Assembly: GCA_025331125.1 (NCBI GenBank)
Contig: JAOALB010000190.1
Coordinates: 23,881 to 87,880, forward strand
From: Mycogone perniciosa
Taxonomy: Eukaryota; Ascomycota; Sordariomycetes; Hypocreales; Hypocreaceae
Reading direction: 5' to 3'
DNA length: 64,000 nt
The notes beneath the pieces were generated by a model. The model was not told the DNA's origin. It ran no database searches and was given only the letters and a program-made list of their open reading frames with translations. This document shows, in pieces, positions 46,524-58,560 of the stretch. The translations under genes and the position numbers were made by a program. Numbering within the stretch: the stretch's first letter is position 1; each line of letters starts with the position of its first letter.

Positions 46524-48374
46524 TACGGAGTACCACTTACTGTATGGCTCCGTACCCTGTGTGGCGCGATCTGTTAGGTGCACATGGTTGCGGCTGAGTC
46601 GCGCCTTATCTGGCGGCCACGTATTAAGAAATCTGTACGGAGTACTCCGTACGAGTACTCCGTCATCCTGTGGCTTATGAGCGGCTGCTACGCACGCGAG
46701 CTCCAGCCACACACAGTCCGCAATAGCATGTATATCTGTTATCGACAATGTGCGCTTATCTTGAAGTCCTGTCTCGCAGAACAGAACGGAATAGACTGCG
46801 TAAGAAGCAATTGCATCCTTTTTCTAAATCACCCGGTGATGAGAGTTTAGTAACGGTTGTAATTCATAAGCCTTGAAATTCTTGTCAAACCCCCGTAGCT
46901 CTGTTTATATCAAGCTAAAGCAGTGCTAGTCTGGCAGAAGGCCAAGCTAGGAGGAAAAAGCTTTGAGATGGTCATTCAAGAGCACGGAGTAAATATTAAT
47001 ATATACGAGTACGGAGTAGTACCTCTACCCATGATTTTCAACGAGGTTAATTGCCGGTTGGCATACTCCGCATGAAGCACTCCGTACTAGGTACTATCGC
47101 ACTTCGACTCGAAATACCTGCCTAATAAGTCGTACGTCACACTGAGGTTGCTGTCTCATTGTTTTGGGGCCGGCTGCTTCCCGTAGGTGGATCTCGAGAA
47201 TGCTTTACTATTACTCCGTACATACCTGGCGGCCTCTTTACCGAGCCTTTGTACTTCGTATCTACTCGTAGTCTTTTACTGATTTCATGTAGCACTACTA
47301 GTATACGAAGTACCAAGTAGTACTCCGTACTCCATAGGCCTGAAAGAATAACCCCACGTCGATGCTAGGAACAGAGCGTTGTTAATAATGACATGTCCTC
47401 TGTACTCGTACGAAGCACTCCGGAGAAACTGTTCCATTTCGGGGAACTTTCTGTTGGTTCGGAGTCGTGGCGCGGGGGACGCGTCGGAAAAGATGCAGAG
47501 AAGGTGAAACACAGTGGATCTGACCCGCGACAGGGACCATCTGCTGGTGTTGGCTCGCCCTTGCCGCGTTAACCGAGGTTTAGCCATGATCAACAAAATG
47601 AATTAGTACTTTGTTGTTGTATTTAAAGGCGATTTTCCCGTACAGTTATGAGTTATATAGAAGTATTGTTGTTTACTCGTTTGGAGAGGACTACAGAATG
47701 AAGAGTAATACTACTTCGTACTCACAGGTTCCTAATTTATGAGGCCAAGCCAAACGAAGTGACACCTCCGTGCTGATGCAGTGCATAAACAACTCTCAAC
47801 ATTCATTATGCAACCTCAGGGGGCTTGAATGGCGTCCCCGGATTAATATTAGAATGGATCTGCCTTTTTTGACAGCAGTTATATTAATCATCGGCCATTG
47901 AGTCTTTGACCCAAGATGTTCACTTGAACATAATATTAATTAGGCTCCTTCTAACAGATGCCTTTGGAATGTCAGTTCCGAATGCGGATTCTCGGCCGCA
48001 GAAGCAAAGTTACTATTGCAACCCTCTGGGATTAACACGTGGGAGCTTGCCCTTGCTGCCCCTCGCTTGCGAATGGCTCCATGGCAACGGTCCGTGTCTA
48101 CATTCACCAATGGGATAGCTCGGTCTGCATGCAGCTAGGATGTACATACTGTAAGGTACCAGGCCGGAATCGCTGGACAGGTGATATGCGCGTCATGATG
48201 CAAACAATGGAGAATATGGAGAAGTGCTAAAGTGTGTACATTAGGAACGGAGTACGGAGTAGGCAGTACTTGATTGCATCGCGAAAAATCAATTGAATAC
48301 TTGTGCTCCGTACGAGCACTCGTAGAAACGACTTGCTGGCTTCAGTTAGTTCTGGCTGGTACTGCTACTTCGTA
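46524..48374. repeat. Densest cluster of TACGGAGTA/TACTCCGTA motifs
   Basis: Exact copies at 46524-46532, 46636-46644, 46643-46651, 47010-47018, 47212-47220, 47321-47329 and 48253-48261; variants TACTTCGTA at 47252-47260, 47712-47720 and 48366-48374, and TACGAAGTA at 47304-47312. All are between VPS10 and the NTF2-like gene. Confidence 0.82.
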
Positions 48375-48591
48375 CCTTCACTGACAACCCCTGCTGCTGT
48401 ACCTCGAAGCCACCATCCTTTCATTTACGACATCAGGGGGGCAGCCGCCCTTGAACGGGCTGCAAACTGCTTGGAGGGCCAAAGGTACCTCCTCCACACT
48501 TCCATACTCGTACCTGGTACCCGTCCTCGTAGGTCCCCGCCAGTCAGAGCCTGCGCGCCGGCAGTCTGTTTTGGTTTGCCTTGTTTCGGTG

Positions 48592-48645
48592 CCCTCTCTC
48601 CTCTCTTCTCTCTCCTCTCTCCTCTCTCCTCTCTTCTTCTTCTGC
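48592..48645 (+). promoter_or_regulatory. CT-rich tract in the NTF2-like gene leader/promoter
   Basis: A nearly pure C/T stretch with CTCTCCTCT repeats lies about 300 bases upstream of the start codon. Pyrimidine tracts near transcription starts are common in highly expressed filamentous-fungal genes; the function here is inferred. Confidence 0.5.
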
Positions 48646-48940
48646 CCTTGGATTACTTCTCCATTCTTCTCTTCACTTCACTTCCGCCTTTGCTGTGCAA
48701 GTTCAATTCCTCCGTTCGTTCGTTTGCCATCCCGCACTCGCACTCTCTTTCGAGGCTGTCTGTCACGACAAGTCATTCCTCACTCATCACAGCCCAAAAC
48801 CCCCACCAGGTGCCAACGACTTCTATTCTACTACTACTTCGACCACCTTGCCCAGAAACAACAACAACCACACCATCTAGTTCATCTCACTGCCCTATCT
48901 CACAACCCTCCCGCCTCGCTTCCACTCTATTACTCGCGCC

Positions 48941-50664
48941 ATGGCTGCCGTCTACAAGCAGTTCCTGGCAGCGCCCAGCTCGTCACTGCTGGCCGACAAG
49001 GCCTCACTGCATTATGTGACAACGCTCTCTTCGTTTGTCGGAGCCACTGACATCATCAAGCACCTCAACACCCTGCAGAAGCAGGTGAAAAAGAAGAAGG
49101 AGGAAGTCATCAACCTGGTTGATGGCCAGACTATCATTGTCATCGAGGTCGATACCGCCTTGGAGTTCATCACCAGCGGCGGAGTTTACTTGCCAGGTCT
49201 CGACGACAACTTCCTTTCCGACCGAGTTGCTCACCTACCCATCGTATGTTCCTAACCACCGTACCTCCACTTCATGTTTCTATTCTCTGGCAGCAAACTA
49301 ATTTGATTCCGTCTCTTTAGATGCACATCGTAACTTTCAATGCCGATGGCAAGATTTCCCAGATCCGCCAGCAATGGGACCAGGCTTCCCTTCTAAAACA
49401 GCTTGAGGTCATTGGAAAGAGTGGTCGCAACTGGCCCATCAAGGATGGCAGAGAGCAGCTCACTCTGATTCAGGCATGTCTAAAGTCGTCCGGTCACGTA
49501 CCGGTAGTGCAAAGCCAGAACCACAACGACGTCGTTATCAGGACACGAGGCAACTCGACCAACGTCATGCGCGACCCTCATGCTTCACTGCATCTCTTTA
49601 GCTCCAGAGAGGAAATCGAATCTGCAGAACCTCCATCTGTTGTCTCGCCTTACGCCGGCCAAAAGCCCAAGCAACGCACCTTTACAGACATTTTGGGTGA
49701 CGAGCCGCTGCATGGTGACCCCGAGGCGCACAGGCGTTCCATGTCGCCAAGCAAGGCTGGCCAGGGCAAGAATCTCCAGCCCATTCGCATTTTTGAGGGT
49801 CAGGAGCATGACGAAGACGAAGACGAGGAGCCTCAGCCAAGGCCTAAGGAATACATTCGCGCTCACCCGGCAAAATACCAACACTTTGATTTCTGTGATG
49901 GCTCTGATGCCAAGGACGCCCCGAAGTCAAGTGCGCCAACTGCGTCCAGACCCAAGACCAAGCACGACAGCCAGTGGTCGTTTGACGATTTCACAACTCC
50001 CGTCAGGCCGAAGCCCTCCAGAACACTTCGGAAAGACCCAGATGATCGCCACTGGGACACAGAATATGGCACGGCAGAAACAAATCAGGCACCTGTTGGC
50101 AAGGGGCCCATTGGGAAGGCACGACGTGATGCCGAGTCGCACTTCGAGATGCAGGATGATGGCGAACTACCCCTTGAGCAGCGACGCATTGCCACCAGGC
50201 AGAAGGGCGTGGTGCACAATGAAGGTCTCACCCTGTACAAGGACAATGTCTTCAGTCGCGAAGAGGAGGAGGAGGATCCCTCCCACCGTGCTCTCGGCAA
50301 CATAACCAACCTCAAGGACCGTGGCAAGGACTTTGATCCACATTTCGCCATGACAGATGACTCTCCTGCGCCAGCTCAACTACCCCCACAAGTCACTGAG
50401 AACCGCATGAAGGCCGTCAAAATGATGAATTCCAACTGGACCCTTGCTGATGAATCCCCCGTCTCTCAAAAGGAGAACAGGGTGCAAAATAGCAAGGCAC
50501 AACCAGACCAGCGCATCCACATAGCTGGTGACGGCATGGGAGGCAAAAAGGGTGCTGCGAGGGACTTCCTGTACGGTGGAGATGAGACAGCGGAACCGCA
50601 TAAGCAACTTATCTCCCGAAAAGCGACTCATGGAACACAAAAGAGCAACTACTGGGACTTTTAA
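48941..50664 (+). CDS. NTF2-like N-terminal domain protein with disordered C-terminus
   Basis: Exons 48941-49243 and 49321-50664 (intron 77 bases, phase 0); 548 residues. The first 130 residues (ASLHYVTTLSSFVGATDIIKHL.., then IVTFNADGKISQIRQQWDQASLL across the splice) have the pattern of an NTF2-like fold, with the IRQQWDQASLL strand typical of fungal members. The rest is disordered with acidic (EHDEDEDEEP) and basic patches and recurring short blocks of the type HFAMTDD, HFEMQDD and WTLADESP. The protein ends KSNYWDF. NTF2-like folds act in nuclear transport or as small-molecule pockets; the actual role of this protein is unknown to me. ATG 48941 has a GCCATGG context. Confidence 0.8.
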
Positions 50665-51423
50665 AGCTGTATTCTGGGTGACGGAGACCATTCCTCCTGG
50701 AATAGACAACTACTAATCTATTTTATGCGCGGCGCTGTCACTTACGACTAACGCCTTAGCACTACGCAGCTCATGACTCGGGAGTCCTTTTTGTTGCTTT
50801 TTCTATTTTCGCTTGGACAACACTCATTTTTTTACCTTACCATGTTGTCTGTTACGGCCTGTACTATTGTATCTTTTTTTTTGACATATCAGGCTTCTTG
50901 AACTCTTCATGAAGCATCAATTTGTCTTGAGCTGTCTTACAATGCCTCGCCTCGGGGTATTGTGCGCAGGTATGATGCTAGAAGGAAGATGGCTCTATGC
51001 CGGGAGTCTGAATAGTTTGGAGCAAGGTGTATTATATGAGATTGCTATTAGCAGAGAAAAACAAAGACTGAGAATAAGAGGATATGGTATCTGTTTTCTT
51101 CCACAGGCATGTTTTCTGCTGGAGCTTTTCATTACACACATCATCAAATGCCGCCAAAATTCTGGTAATATCATGATCTGTACTGAATTTCATACATCTA
51201 AGAATCTAGTATTTCCAGTAAAGACAACCTCCACAAATACCACATTGGACGCCCACCCAAGATTCCTTACCCAACAATTCCCAACGCCTTGCTAGATCTG
51301 TGGCCCAAAAAAATGCTTCATTGCACCAGCCCACCATCCGAATCATCCATCATACCAAAGGATACAAATAAATGGCCTGCAACATCTCCTACCACCTGGG
51401 AAAAGGAGGGTGGATATCAACCA
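50665..51423. other. Intergenic between convergent genes (NTF2-like / permease)
   Basis: About 760 bases of two 3' flanks, T-rich near 50780-50885. No gene or motif cluster recognised. Confidence 0.5.
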
Positions 51424-53434
51424 TCAGCACATGTACTTGTAAAATCGTTTCCAGGTAGGCCACGTCTGCCTTTCTTCCTTTTCCTGGGCAACTAATATAG
51501 GGACGTTAAATTCTCGCCGGCCAGTATCGACGTCCATATCTCGGATCCTGACATAAGATGTTCGATAGTACAGCTTATGTCCCAAATAAAAGACAAGGAT
51601 GATGGGAGCTCCCGTCCACTTGAGGAAAAAGTTTTGTGCTGTTTCCTTGCCCGTCTTGCCCTCCCAATCGACCGGGAAGGCACCAACCCAGAATTGCGCC
51701 CCCAGGACGCCGAGGTTCATGACAAGGCCAACATAAGACCCTGTAACGCCAACTTGGGATTGGAAGGGAAGATCGCTGGGTTTACGCCCCAGGACAGCCC
51801 AAGTACGCCGGAAACGAATATGGCAAAGACAAATGGAGGCCCATGTGAAGATAGAAGAGAGTCCTGAAATAGCAAGAAGCCAGTCGAGAACACTGTTCTG
51901 TTGTTCTAGGTCGGCAAGATAGGCAACGAGACCAACACCTAAGGCCACCATGATAGCAACTAGCGGTCGTCCTCTCCGGTCGACATATCCAAGTATCTGA
52001 GGTGCTTGATTGAGGTTAGCTAGAGCAGCAAGGGTTCGTGAGGAACCGAAGACCGATGAGTTTCCAACAGATAGGACAGCAATAAGGATGACAGCATTCA
52101 TCACCGAGGGAAGAACCTCAATGCCTGCCTCCTGAATGGCGATAACGAAAGGCGATGCCTTTGCATCTGCATTGTTTTCCCCAATCAGACGCGGGTCATT
52201 GAAAGGCACAAGTAAGCCGACCAAGGTTAGAGCAACGATGTAGAAGATGGTGATGCGCCAAAACACCTGCTTGATGGCAGTTGGTAGGGATTTTCTGGGG
52301 TTTGCTGTTTCGGCGGCTGCCAGCCCAACGAGTTCCGTGCCGGTGAATGAAAATGCCGCCGTGACAAAGACACTGCAAAGGCCTTTGAATCCGTTGTTAA
52401 AGGCACCGGGGTCACGCCAAAATTCGCCACCGATATAGCCACGGTCCGGCGTTCCGCCACAGTTAAGAACAATTCCAAGTAGGCTATTCATGTGGTCAAT
52501 GATTGTCATAGGAGTGTAACGGGTCAGCCAAGCATGCTACTCACATGAACCCAATAACAGCGATGATCTTGATAATGGAAAAGGTGAATTCAGCCTCACC
52601 GTAACCCTTAACCCCGAACATGTTAATTGCCAGAATGGTTAGGAGAAAGATGGTGACAAAGATGGCTCTTGGGAGGGAACTGTCCCAGTATCCAATGGTT
52701 AGAGATGCGGCAATGACCTCCAAGGGAAGAATGGTCAGCCACTGCATGGCATAGCTGGGAATTGGATTAGCATTGATATGCCCAGGTAGTTGATAAGCGC
52801 TATGAGGAAAGTCTTACTTCCAGCCCATAGCAAACCCCCAGGATGGGTCAAGAAAGCGAGTGGCCCATGATGAGAACGAGCCCGCAAGAGGAAAGATGAC
52901 GGCTAGTTCTCCAAGTGCTTGACAAGTACAGTACAGCATGGCACCCACAATGGAGAAGGCTAGAAGCAAGGACGCAGGTCCTCCAGCAGCCAACGCTTTC
53001 CCAGATGCGACAAACAAACCGGTACCTGGAAGACAAATAAAGCCAAGTTAGAATAGTGTTTGGTCGTGGACGGTCAAGCGATGGTCATATGGCGCAGTCG
53101 TACCTATAGAGCCTCCGATTGCAATCATCTGCAAATGCCGGCCCTTCAATTTCCTTTCCAACCCACTAGAATGTGCGTTGGCAAGCGTAGCCAGGCGTAG
53201 ATCATAGTAGGGGGTGCCATTGCGCTCCTCTCCGACGGTATCGAGATGATGACTCGGGAAAAAGGTCGAATTGGGGTCGCGCTTGAAGCTACTGATGATG
53301 CGATCAATGCGGGGCGCCCTGTATTCTTCGTAGATGGGTTCCCGCATGCTGTGGGAGCTGCCGTGTGTGAGAGACTCCTCCTTGGCTTTGAACGTATTGA
53401 AGGCGTTGAGCTCGATATCTCGCCGTGGCACCAT
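51424..53434 (-). CDS. Amino-acid permease (YAT/AAT family)
   Basis: Exons 53434-53104, 53025-52818, 52754-52545 and 52483-51424 (introns 78, 63 and 61 bases); 602 residues. After a cytosolic N-terminus comes GRHLQMIAIGGSIGTGLFVASG, the family signature of the first membrane span, here assembled across intron 1. Further hallmarks are CQALGELAVIFPLAGSF, MGWNYAMQWL (across intron 2), INMFGVKGYGEAEF, IGFILLGIVLNCGG (across intron 3) and FSFTGTELVGLAAAE. About 12 membrane spans. It imports amino acids across the plasma membrane in symport with protons; substrate range cannot be told from sequence. The C-terminus (QTWPTWKRFYKYMC) has the W-rich tail seen in general amino-acid permeases. Confidence 0.9.
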
Positions 53435-54859
53435 CCTGTGCGCGAGTGGAAATGGATGAAGATGTAGCTGCTGTCAAGGCCGAAATCACGATGCGAAACG
53501 GTATCGGTCGCCGTCAGTGAAATGCTATCGTTCTGGGGCTCGTCGCCGGTCCGGATCTCTCGCCGAGTCGCCGAGTCGGAGTGTCCTTTCCATGCATGCA
53601 GAGCCCTCAAGCTCGATTCGGGGTCTCAGCTATTAATATCAATGTCGGTCTGGGGGGCGACTGTCGCACATGTCGCGCTTGGGCTTTTCCTGTCGTGGGA
53701 ATAGCAGTACTATTACTGTTGTAGTAGCAGTAGTAGTACTAACAGAAGAGGTGGGAAAAGGAAGAAGAAGCCGCCAGTGGCGATGGTGTGTGGTTGGTTG
53801 AATGATGCTGACCAAGATAAGGAGGAATAACCCGGAGGTGGCAGGTGAGAAGGCGATAAGCCGTGGCAAGGAACAGAGTAAGCTTAGCAGTAGTAGTAGT
53901 ACCAGTACGGATTACGGAGTACCTGTAGTACTACTTCGTACTCCAGAGCGGCGAGCCGTGTCCTGGCATGAGCATCTCAGACGAGAGACGTTGGACAAGG
54001 GTGGCGCAGACACATTTGCCCTATCAATAGTCTCGGTATTGGGGCCTGGCCAGCATGCGACACAAAGGACTGAATCCGCGATGTGCGCCAATCAGTGGCG
54101 ATCATTTTTCGAGATGCGACGCCAAAGCCTGTCGTTGGCAAGTTTAGCGGGGTGTGATACTTCGTACTTCATACTCTGTACTGCGCACCAGACACTGAAA
54201 GGTAAGGCTAAGGCGTCTAGGAGCTGAACTGGGGGAGCCTAAAATCCCTGGATCATGCACTATGGATCGATTCCTGGGGTGGGGTTGGTAGTACTAGGAG
54301 TAGTACGGAGTAGTAGTACCTGGAATACCGCCCGGCTTTTCTGCCTCATGCTCTGAAAAGGCACCTCAAAGAAGGTGTGAATCACAATGGAATGAAGACC
54401 ACCATAACTACTTCGTAGAAACGTTGGTTGGTACGAGTATTGCTACACTCCCTTGCAGGTAATACTAACACTATCTTCGACCCAAGTCGGCCTGCAGTGG
54501 CTTGCCAAGTGACTGGACATGCCACTAATAATAAGAACAACGGGGATGTTGACGGTGGATGCAAGCCACAAACGCAAGACGCCATTCTGAACATTAATAT
54601 TGAACGTCACCGCAGCCTTTCTTTGCATGGCATGCGAATCCTTCGGCTCCCTTCCAGGAATCCAGCCCCGCCAATTGAGCCGTGATAGAGATACTATCGC
54701 CATATGAGGGTCGTCGTCCACGACCTGATATCAAATACTACCAGAATACGAACTGACAAAAAGGACTCACACATTCATCAAACATCCCCAGTCTATTCCC
54801 TGCCCCAATGGTGGCGCTAAATACAAGATAAAATCATTTACGGCGCGTACTTCGTTCGC
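53435..54859. other. Intergenic: permease upstream region
   Basis: About 1.4 kb containing TAG/TAC-rich simple sequence near 53706-53742 and a motif cluster (next entry). A plus frame at 53802-54227 has no family features. No gene called. Confidence 0.5.
53913..54417. repeat. TACGGAGTA motif cluster upstream of the permease
   Basis: Exact copies at 53913-53921 and 54304-54312; TACTTCGTA variants at 53932-53940, 54158-54166 and 54409-54417. Confidence 0.78.
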
Positions 54860-57067
54860 TCATTTAATAATCTTGCCATTTGCATCCCGGGGCTTTCGCT
54901 TCCATCCGGTAGAAAACAACGGTCCCATATCAAACCTAGGGAGGGGATGGGCCTCTGTATTCAGCACGATCTTGTCCAAGGGCAATAGATCGTTTGGTGA
55001 AAACAAGAGGTACAAATACTTCAGAGTCTCGGCCTGCAAATTCGTCTGGTCAGCATCATTGCTAATCACCCAGCCACCACATTGAAAGGGGAAAAGTCGT
55101 GACTTACGAGCCAAAAGCTCTCCATGTTGTCCTTGACAGTTGGCGGAACGTGATTCGCGTCAAGTAGGCTTGAGAAGCCTCCCTTCTCCTCAACAGAAGT
55201 GTAGTTGACAAACGACGTAAACATTTCCCAACCCCATTCACGGTACTTGACATCGCCAGTTATCCGCCACATATAAAACAGGCTCTCTACTGTCTCGGGG
55301 CGCTGCAGGTTGTGCACATCATTGGAATGGACGACAAAGTCCTCCCTCCACTTGGCATCAGGTTCGGAGTCGAAATCGGCCGGAGCTTGATGTGAAGCTG
55401 ATTCCTCCGCAGGCGGGTTGCCAACATTGAAATATGTGATCTCGGCTGCCAGTCCCGTTTTCATGTATTTGTACATGCCCCAGCAGGTTTGCATGAGCTC
55501 CCGTGCCAATTGCATATCATTCTCCTTCTTTTTGGACCAGCTGGGCAGCGTTCGTGCCTGGGCCTCTGTGAGACCATCAGTGGCACCAAGAGCAATAGTA
55601 CCGGGCATAAAGCAGACCAGGTGATCCATCTTCGGTGAGAGTGGCTGGTCCAGGCCTTCTGGCCGCTCCGCGATAATAGTAAAGCCAGATGGCTCGGTGT
55701 AAGTCACCAAGTGCTTTCGCACGCCTTCAAGGGCCTCGTTCCACATCTCCTCGTACACCGGTTCCTGCTTGTTCGTCTGAAGATATTGCTTGATTAGATA
55801 CTCGTAATAGGAATCGCCTCTGCTTCCAAGTCGGACATTCTTGCCCTGGAACTCCCCGCTAGTAGCGTAGATGTAGATGGGGACAAGTCCGTCTTGAGCG
55901 TTGTTACCGTCCACGATCTCCATGACCTTTTCAACTTTATCCCAAAAGTTCTTCTCACCCGTGAGCTTGGCCATGTACTTGAATTCGAGCTGAACAGTGG
56001 TGGCCTCAGCTGTGGACGAGGCTCCCAGGTCGGAATGAGAGGGTAGGCCCTTGTACTTCACCAGATCAACACTAGCATATGGGATCCCTGAGTCAGAATC
56101 GAAGGCAGCAAGTAGTCGATCGGCTAGGTCTTTTGCCTTCTCAAGATAGAGATCTTCCCCTGGAGCACCAGGATCATCGTCCGCCTGGGGAGCCAGGTCA
56201 GGGTACTCTGTAGATAGGTAATGGGCAGAGAGCAGTCCACCCAGCATTCGAATAGTCGTCTCGAATGTATTGACGTCTTGGTCCTGATCCCATGTTAATG
56301 ATTTAGAAATCCATTCCCGTGCGTGGTGTACGCGGGATGTCAGGTTCATCAACATCGCTGTGTCCAGGGCGTCGACAATTATCCAACCAAGACCCTTCGG
56401 CGCCATGTTCCTTCCAGTCTTCGAAATCGGGTAGAATTCGTCATAACCTAGTAGAAATGTGTAATCAGCAACATCTCCTTTGCAGACCTTAGTCCCCATG
56501 GCTTCGCATACCCCACGCATATCGCTCGTAAGCGTCCCAGCTTATTTCGAAAGCCTCCACCACACTCTTCCGTCTCTGCTCCCAGTCGGCGTTGTCTTTG
56601 TTTTGAGACAGGCCCATCCATGACAGCCCTGACCCTGACTTTCGAGCTCTTGGGTGGTTCGAGAAGAAACCTAATAAGTAGAGAATAAATAGGACTGCTA
56701 GAGTAGCTGTTCCTAGTACCCTCTTCCGTCGCCACCACGACCGTCTTCGTATTGACGGCTGATAGGCATATGGCTTGTCTTTGTACATGGGTAGCGCATT
56801 CGAGTCGAATAAACCAGTGACTCGATCCTGGACATCGTTGAAGATGCCTCCAGAGGCACCACCACGTCGCGACACAGATGCCCAAGCTCGATCCTCGAGG
56901 GCTCGAGTGGGATCCGCAAAGTTGGGGACATTTTTCGGTATCGAAAAGGACATTTCTAGGGCATTGGCGCCTGCTTGCGCTGCCACGTTTCGGATGTTCT
57001 GCGCCGCGCGGAAAGCTGTAGTTTTGAATGTATTCTTCCTATGGATGTCGAACGGGTCGCGGATCAT
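54860..57067 (-). CDS. GH47 mannosyl-oligosaccharide alpha-1,2-mannosidase
   Basis: Exons 57067-56512, 56447-55108 and 55033-54860 (introns 64 and 74 bases); 689 residues. A type II anchor (VLGTATLAVLFILYLLGFF, near 117-136) follows a basic cytosolic tail, then a luminal catalytic domain: WGYDEFYPIS (across intron 1), LGWIIVDALDTAMLM, FETTIRMLGGLLSAHYLS, TVQLEFKYMA, GDSYYEYLIKQYL, HLVCFMPGTIALG, RPETVESLFYMWRITGD, ESFWLAETLKYLYLLF (across intron 2) and LNTEAHPLPRF. These carry the acidic residues that bind calcium and cleave alpha-1,2-mannose from N-glycans in the ER or early Golgi. A second in-frame ATG at 56953 (MSFSIPKNVP) would shorten the cytosolic tail by 38 residues and is a real alternative start. 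Confidence 0.92.
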
Positions 57068-57628
57068 CGAATCGACTGGCGCATGTCGAGAGGATGGGTT
57101 GCCGGCGATATGAAACGGCAACACAGGGCAAACCAAAAATCCCCAGGGGCAATTGATGAAGCAAGAAAAAAAACAAAGATTGCACAATGTTTTGCAATCT
57201 TGTCACACGAGCCCTTCTGGGAGAGCTGTCTAAGTGAGGACGAGGAGGTCGGTGTTGGCGCCAGGCCAAAAGGACATGTCACCCAATCGATAAGGTTACC
57301 TGACCCATGTCTATCCATATTTCCCCAGTTACCTTGATGGTGGTAGTAGTGGTATTATTAGCTAGGCACCCAAGAATAGCCAGTGCGATTCAAGATGTTC
57401 AGTGATTTATTGGATCCAAGGAAATTTTCCAAAATATCCAGGCCGTGACTCCAGGCTGCCTTATGCATGGCTGTTTCTTCCCTGCCTTCAGCTCGCTACT
57501 ATCAACCAGGACCCCAGCTGTTATTACTGCGCACAGAAACCAAACGCAGGCTTTCGCGGGGCAGATGAAGACCCTGACAACTTGGAAGATAAGGACGTTT
57601 CGGCTCAACAGACTGGCAACCTTCAAAG
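57068..57628. promoter_or_regulatory. Divergent promoter region GH47 / ATG10
   Basis: About 560 bases between the start codons of divergently transcribed genes. Contains both promoters by position. No clear TATA box or known operator seen. Confidence 0.45.
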
Positions 57629-58480
57629 ATGGACATTGAGAACTTCCCCTTCCTGACTCCGGAAGAGTTCTCAGAAGCCTGTCATCACCTCGACAGAACA
57701 TACTGTCAGGCGAGCCTCGGGCCACTGCGGAGGCAATGGAAACTCAGGGTGTGCACTGCGTTGGATCTCACATTTTCTATTTCGGGCGGATATGCAGCAT
57801 ACATTCAAATCATCCGACCACTCGAGGCGATTGCTGACCCCGGAGACATCTCTTTGGATTTGGGCAGTTTTTCAATAAGTGACAAAAGTTCAGGAGACCA
57901 GTATCTTTTAGGGGACGAGGACATGATGGATGCTGAGGAGTCTGATGCGGTATGATTTATGCCAGCCGAGTTCTTATTGAACTCCTGTCTTACAAAGTCC
58001 CAGGCAGTCATCGGAAAGCCGAGGATGAGCCGAGGATTCGGACATGTAACGTACGAGATTCATCTGCACCCCACATATAGAGTGCCATGCCTATGGTTCA
58101 CTCTCCATGATCTCCCACCAGACGAGCCCACTTTCAACATCGACACAGTCTTTCGCCGCCTGGTCCCAGATGACTATAAGGATGGCCTCCGTCGAGGAAT
58201 TGGAGGAATTGGCGGCATCTCCGCAGATGTGAGTATCAAATTCTATTTCGCAAGTCAATGCAAGACGCTCTCAAAACAGTGGGTCAGTTGAGCCCAACTA
58301 ACATCTTTTCTGTAGCATCACCCCATTACCGGTGTCCCCTCCTTCTTTGTCCACCCTTGCCTGCTTGGGGATGCCATATCAAGTTTCGAGTGCTCCAGAG
58401 AGAACTACCTCATGATCTGGCTCGGACTGGTGGGAGGGTGTGTTGGCCTCTGGGTCCCCAAGGAAATGGCTGCCCAATGA
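57629..58480 (+). CDS. ATG10: Autophagy E2-like enzyme ATG10
   Basis: Exons 57629-57949, 58004-58228 and 58316-58480 (introns 54 and 87 bases, phase 0); 236 residues. The N-terminus (PFLTPEEFSEACHHL.. RQWKL) and the middle segment (VTYEIHLHPTYRVPCLWFTLH) fit the Atg10 fold; the splice to exon 3 makes DHHPITGVPSFFVHPC, whose cysteine is the expected E2 active site. The tail (SRENYLMIWLGLVGG) is typical as well. Atg10 transfers Atg12 to Atg5, needed to conjugate Atg8 to lipid in autophagosome formation. It ends 80 bases from the 3' end of the convergent U2B''-like gene. Confidence 0.9.
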
Positions 58481-58560
58481 TTGGTCATTGACATCACGAC
58501 ATATTGGGCGAGGCCCTCTCTCTCTCCTTAGGATGGCCTAATTATCGTAGGTTTTGGTGT

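Larger units (their letters stand above)
46296..48940. other. Long divergent intergenic region VPS10 / NTF2-like gene
   Basis: About 2.65 kb between divergent genes, the densest part of the window for TACGGAGTA-type motifs. Near the NTF2-like gene a pyrimidine-rich leader precedes the start codon. No gene is recognised; open frames near 48300-49020 run through the leader and have only low-complexity Ser/Leu/Pro sequence. Confidence 0.5.

Noticed and set aside
48303..49019. 238-residue open frame overlapping the NTF2-like start
   Set aside because: It is Ser/Pro/Leu low-complexity read from the pyrimidine-rich leader in another frame, and runs into the NTF2-like coding region.
53802..54227. 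141-residue open frame upstream of the permease
   Set aside because: No domain, contains intergenic-type motif copies in its sequence, and no conserved features.
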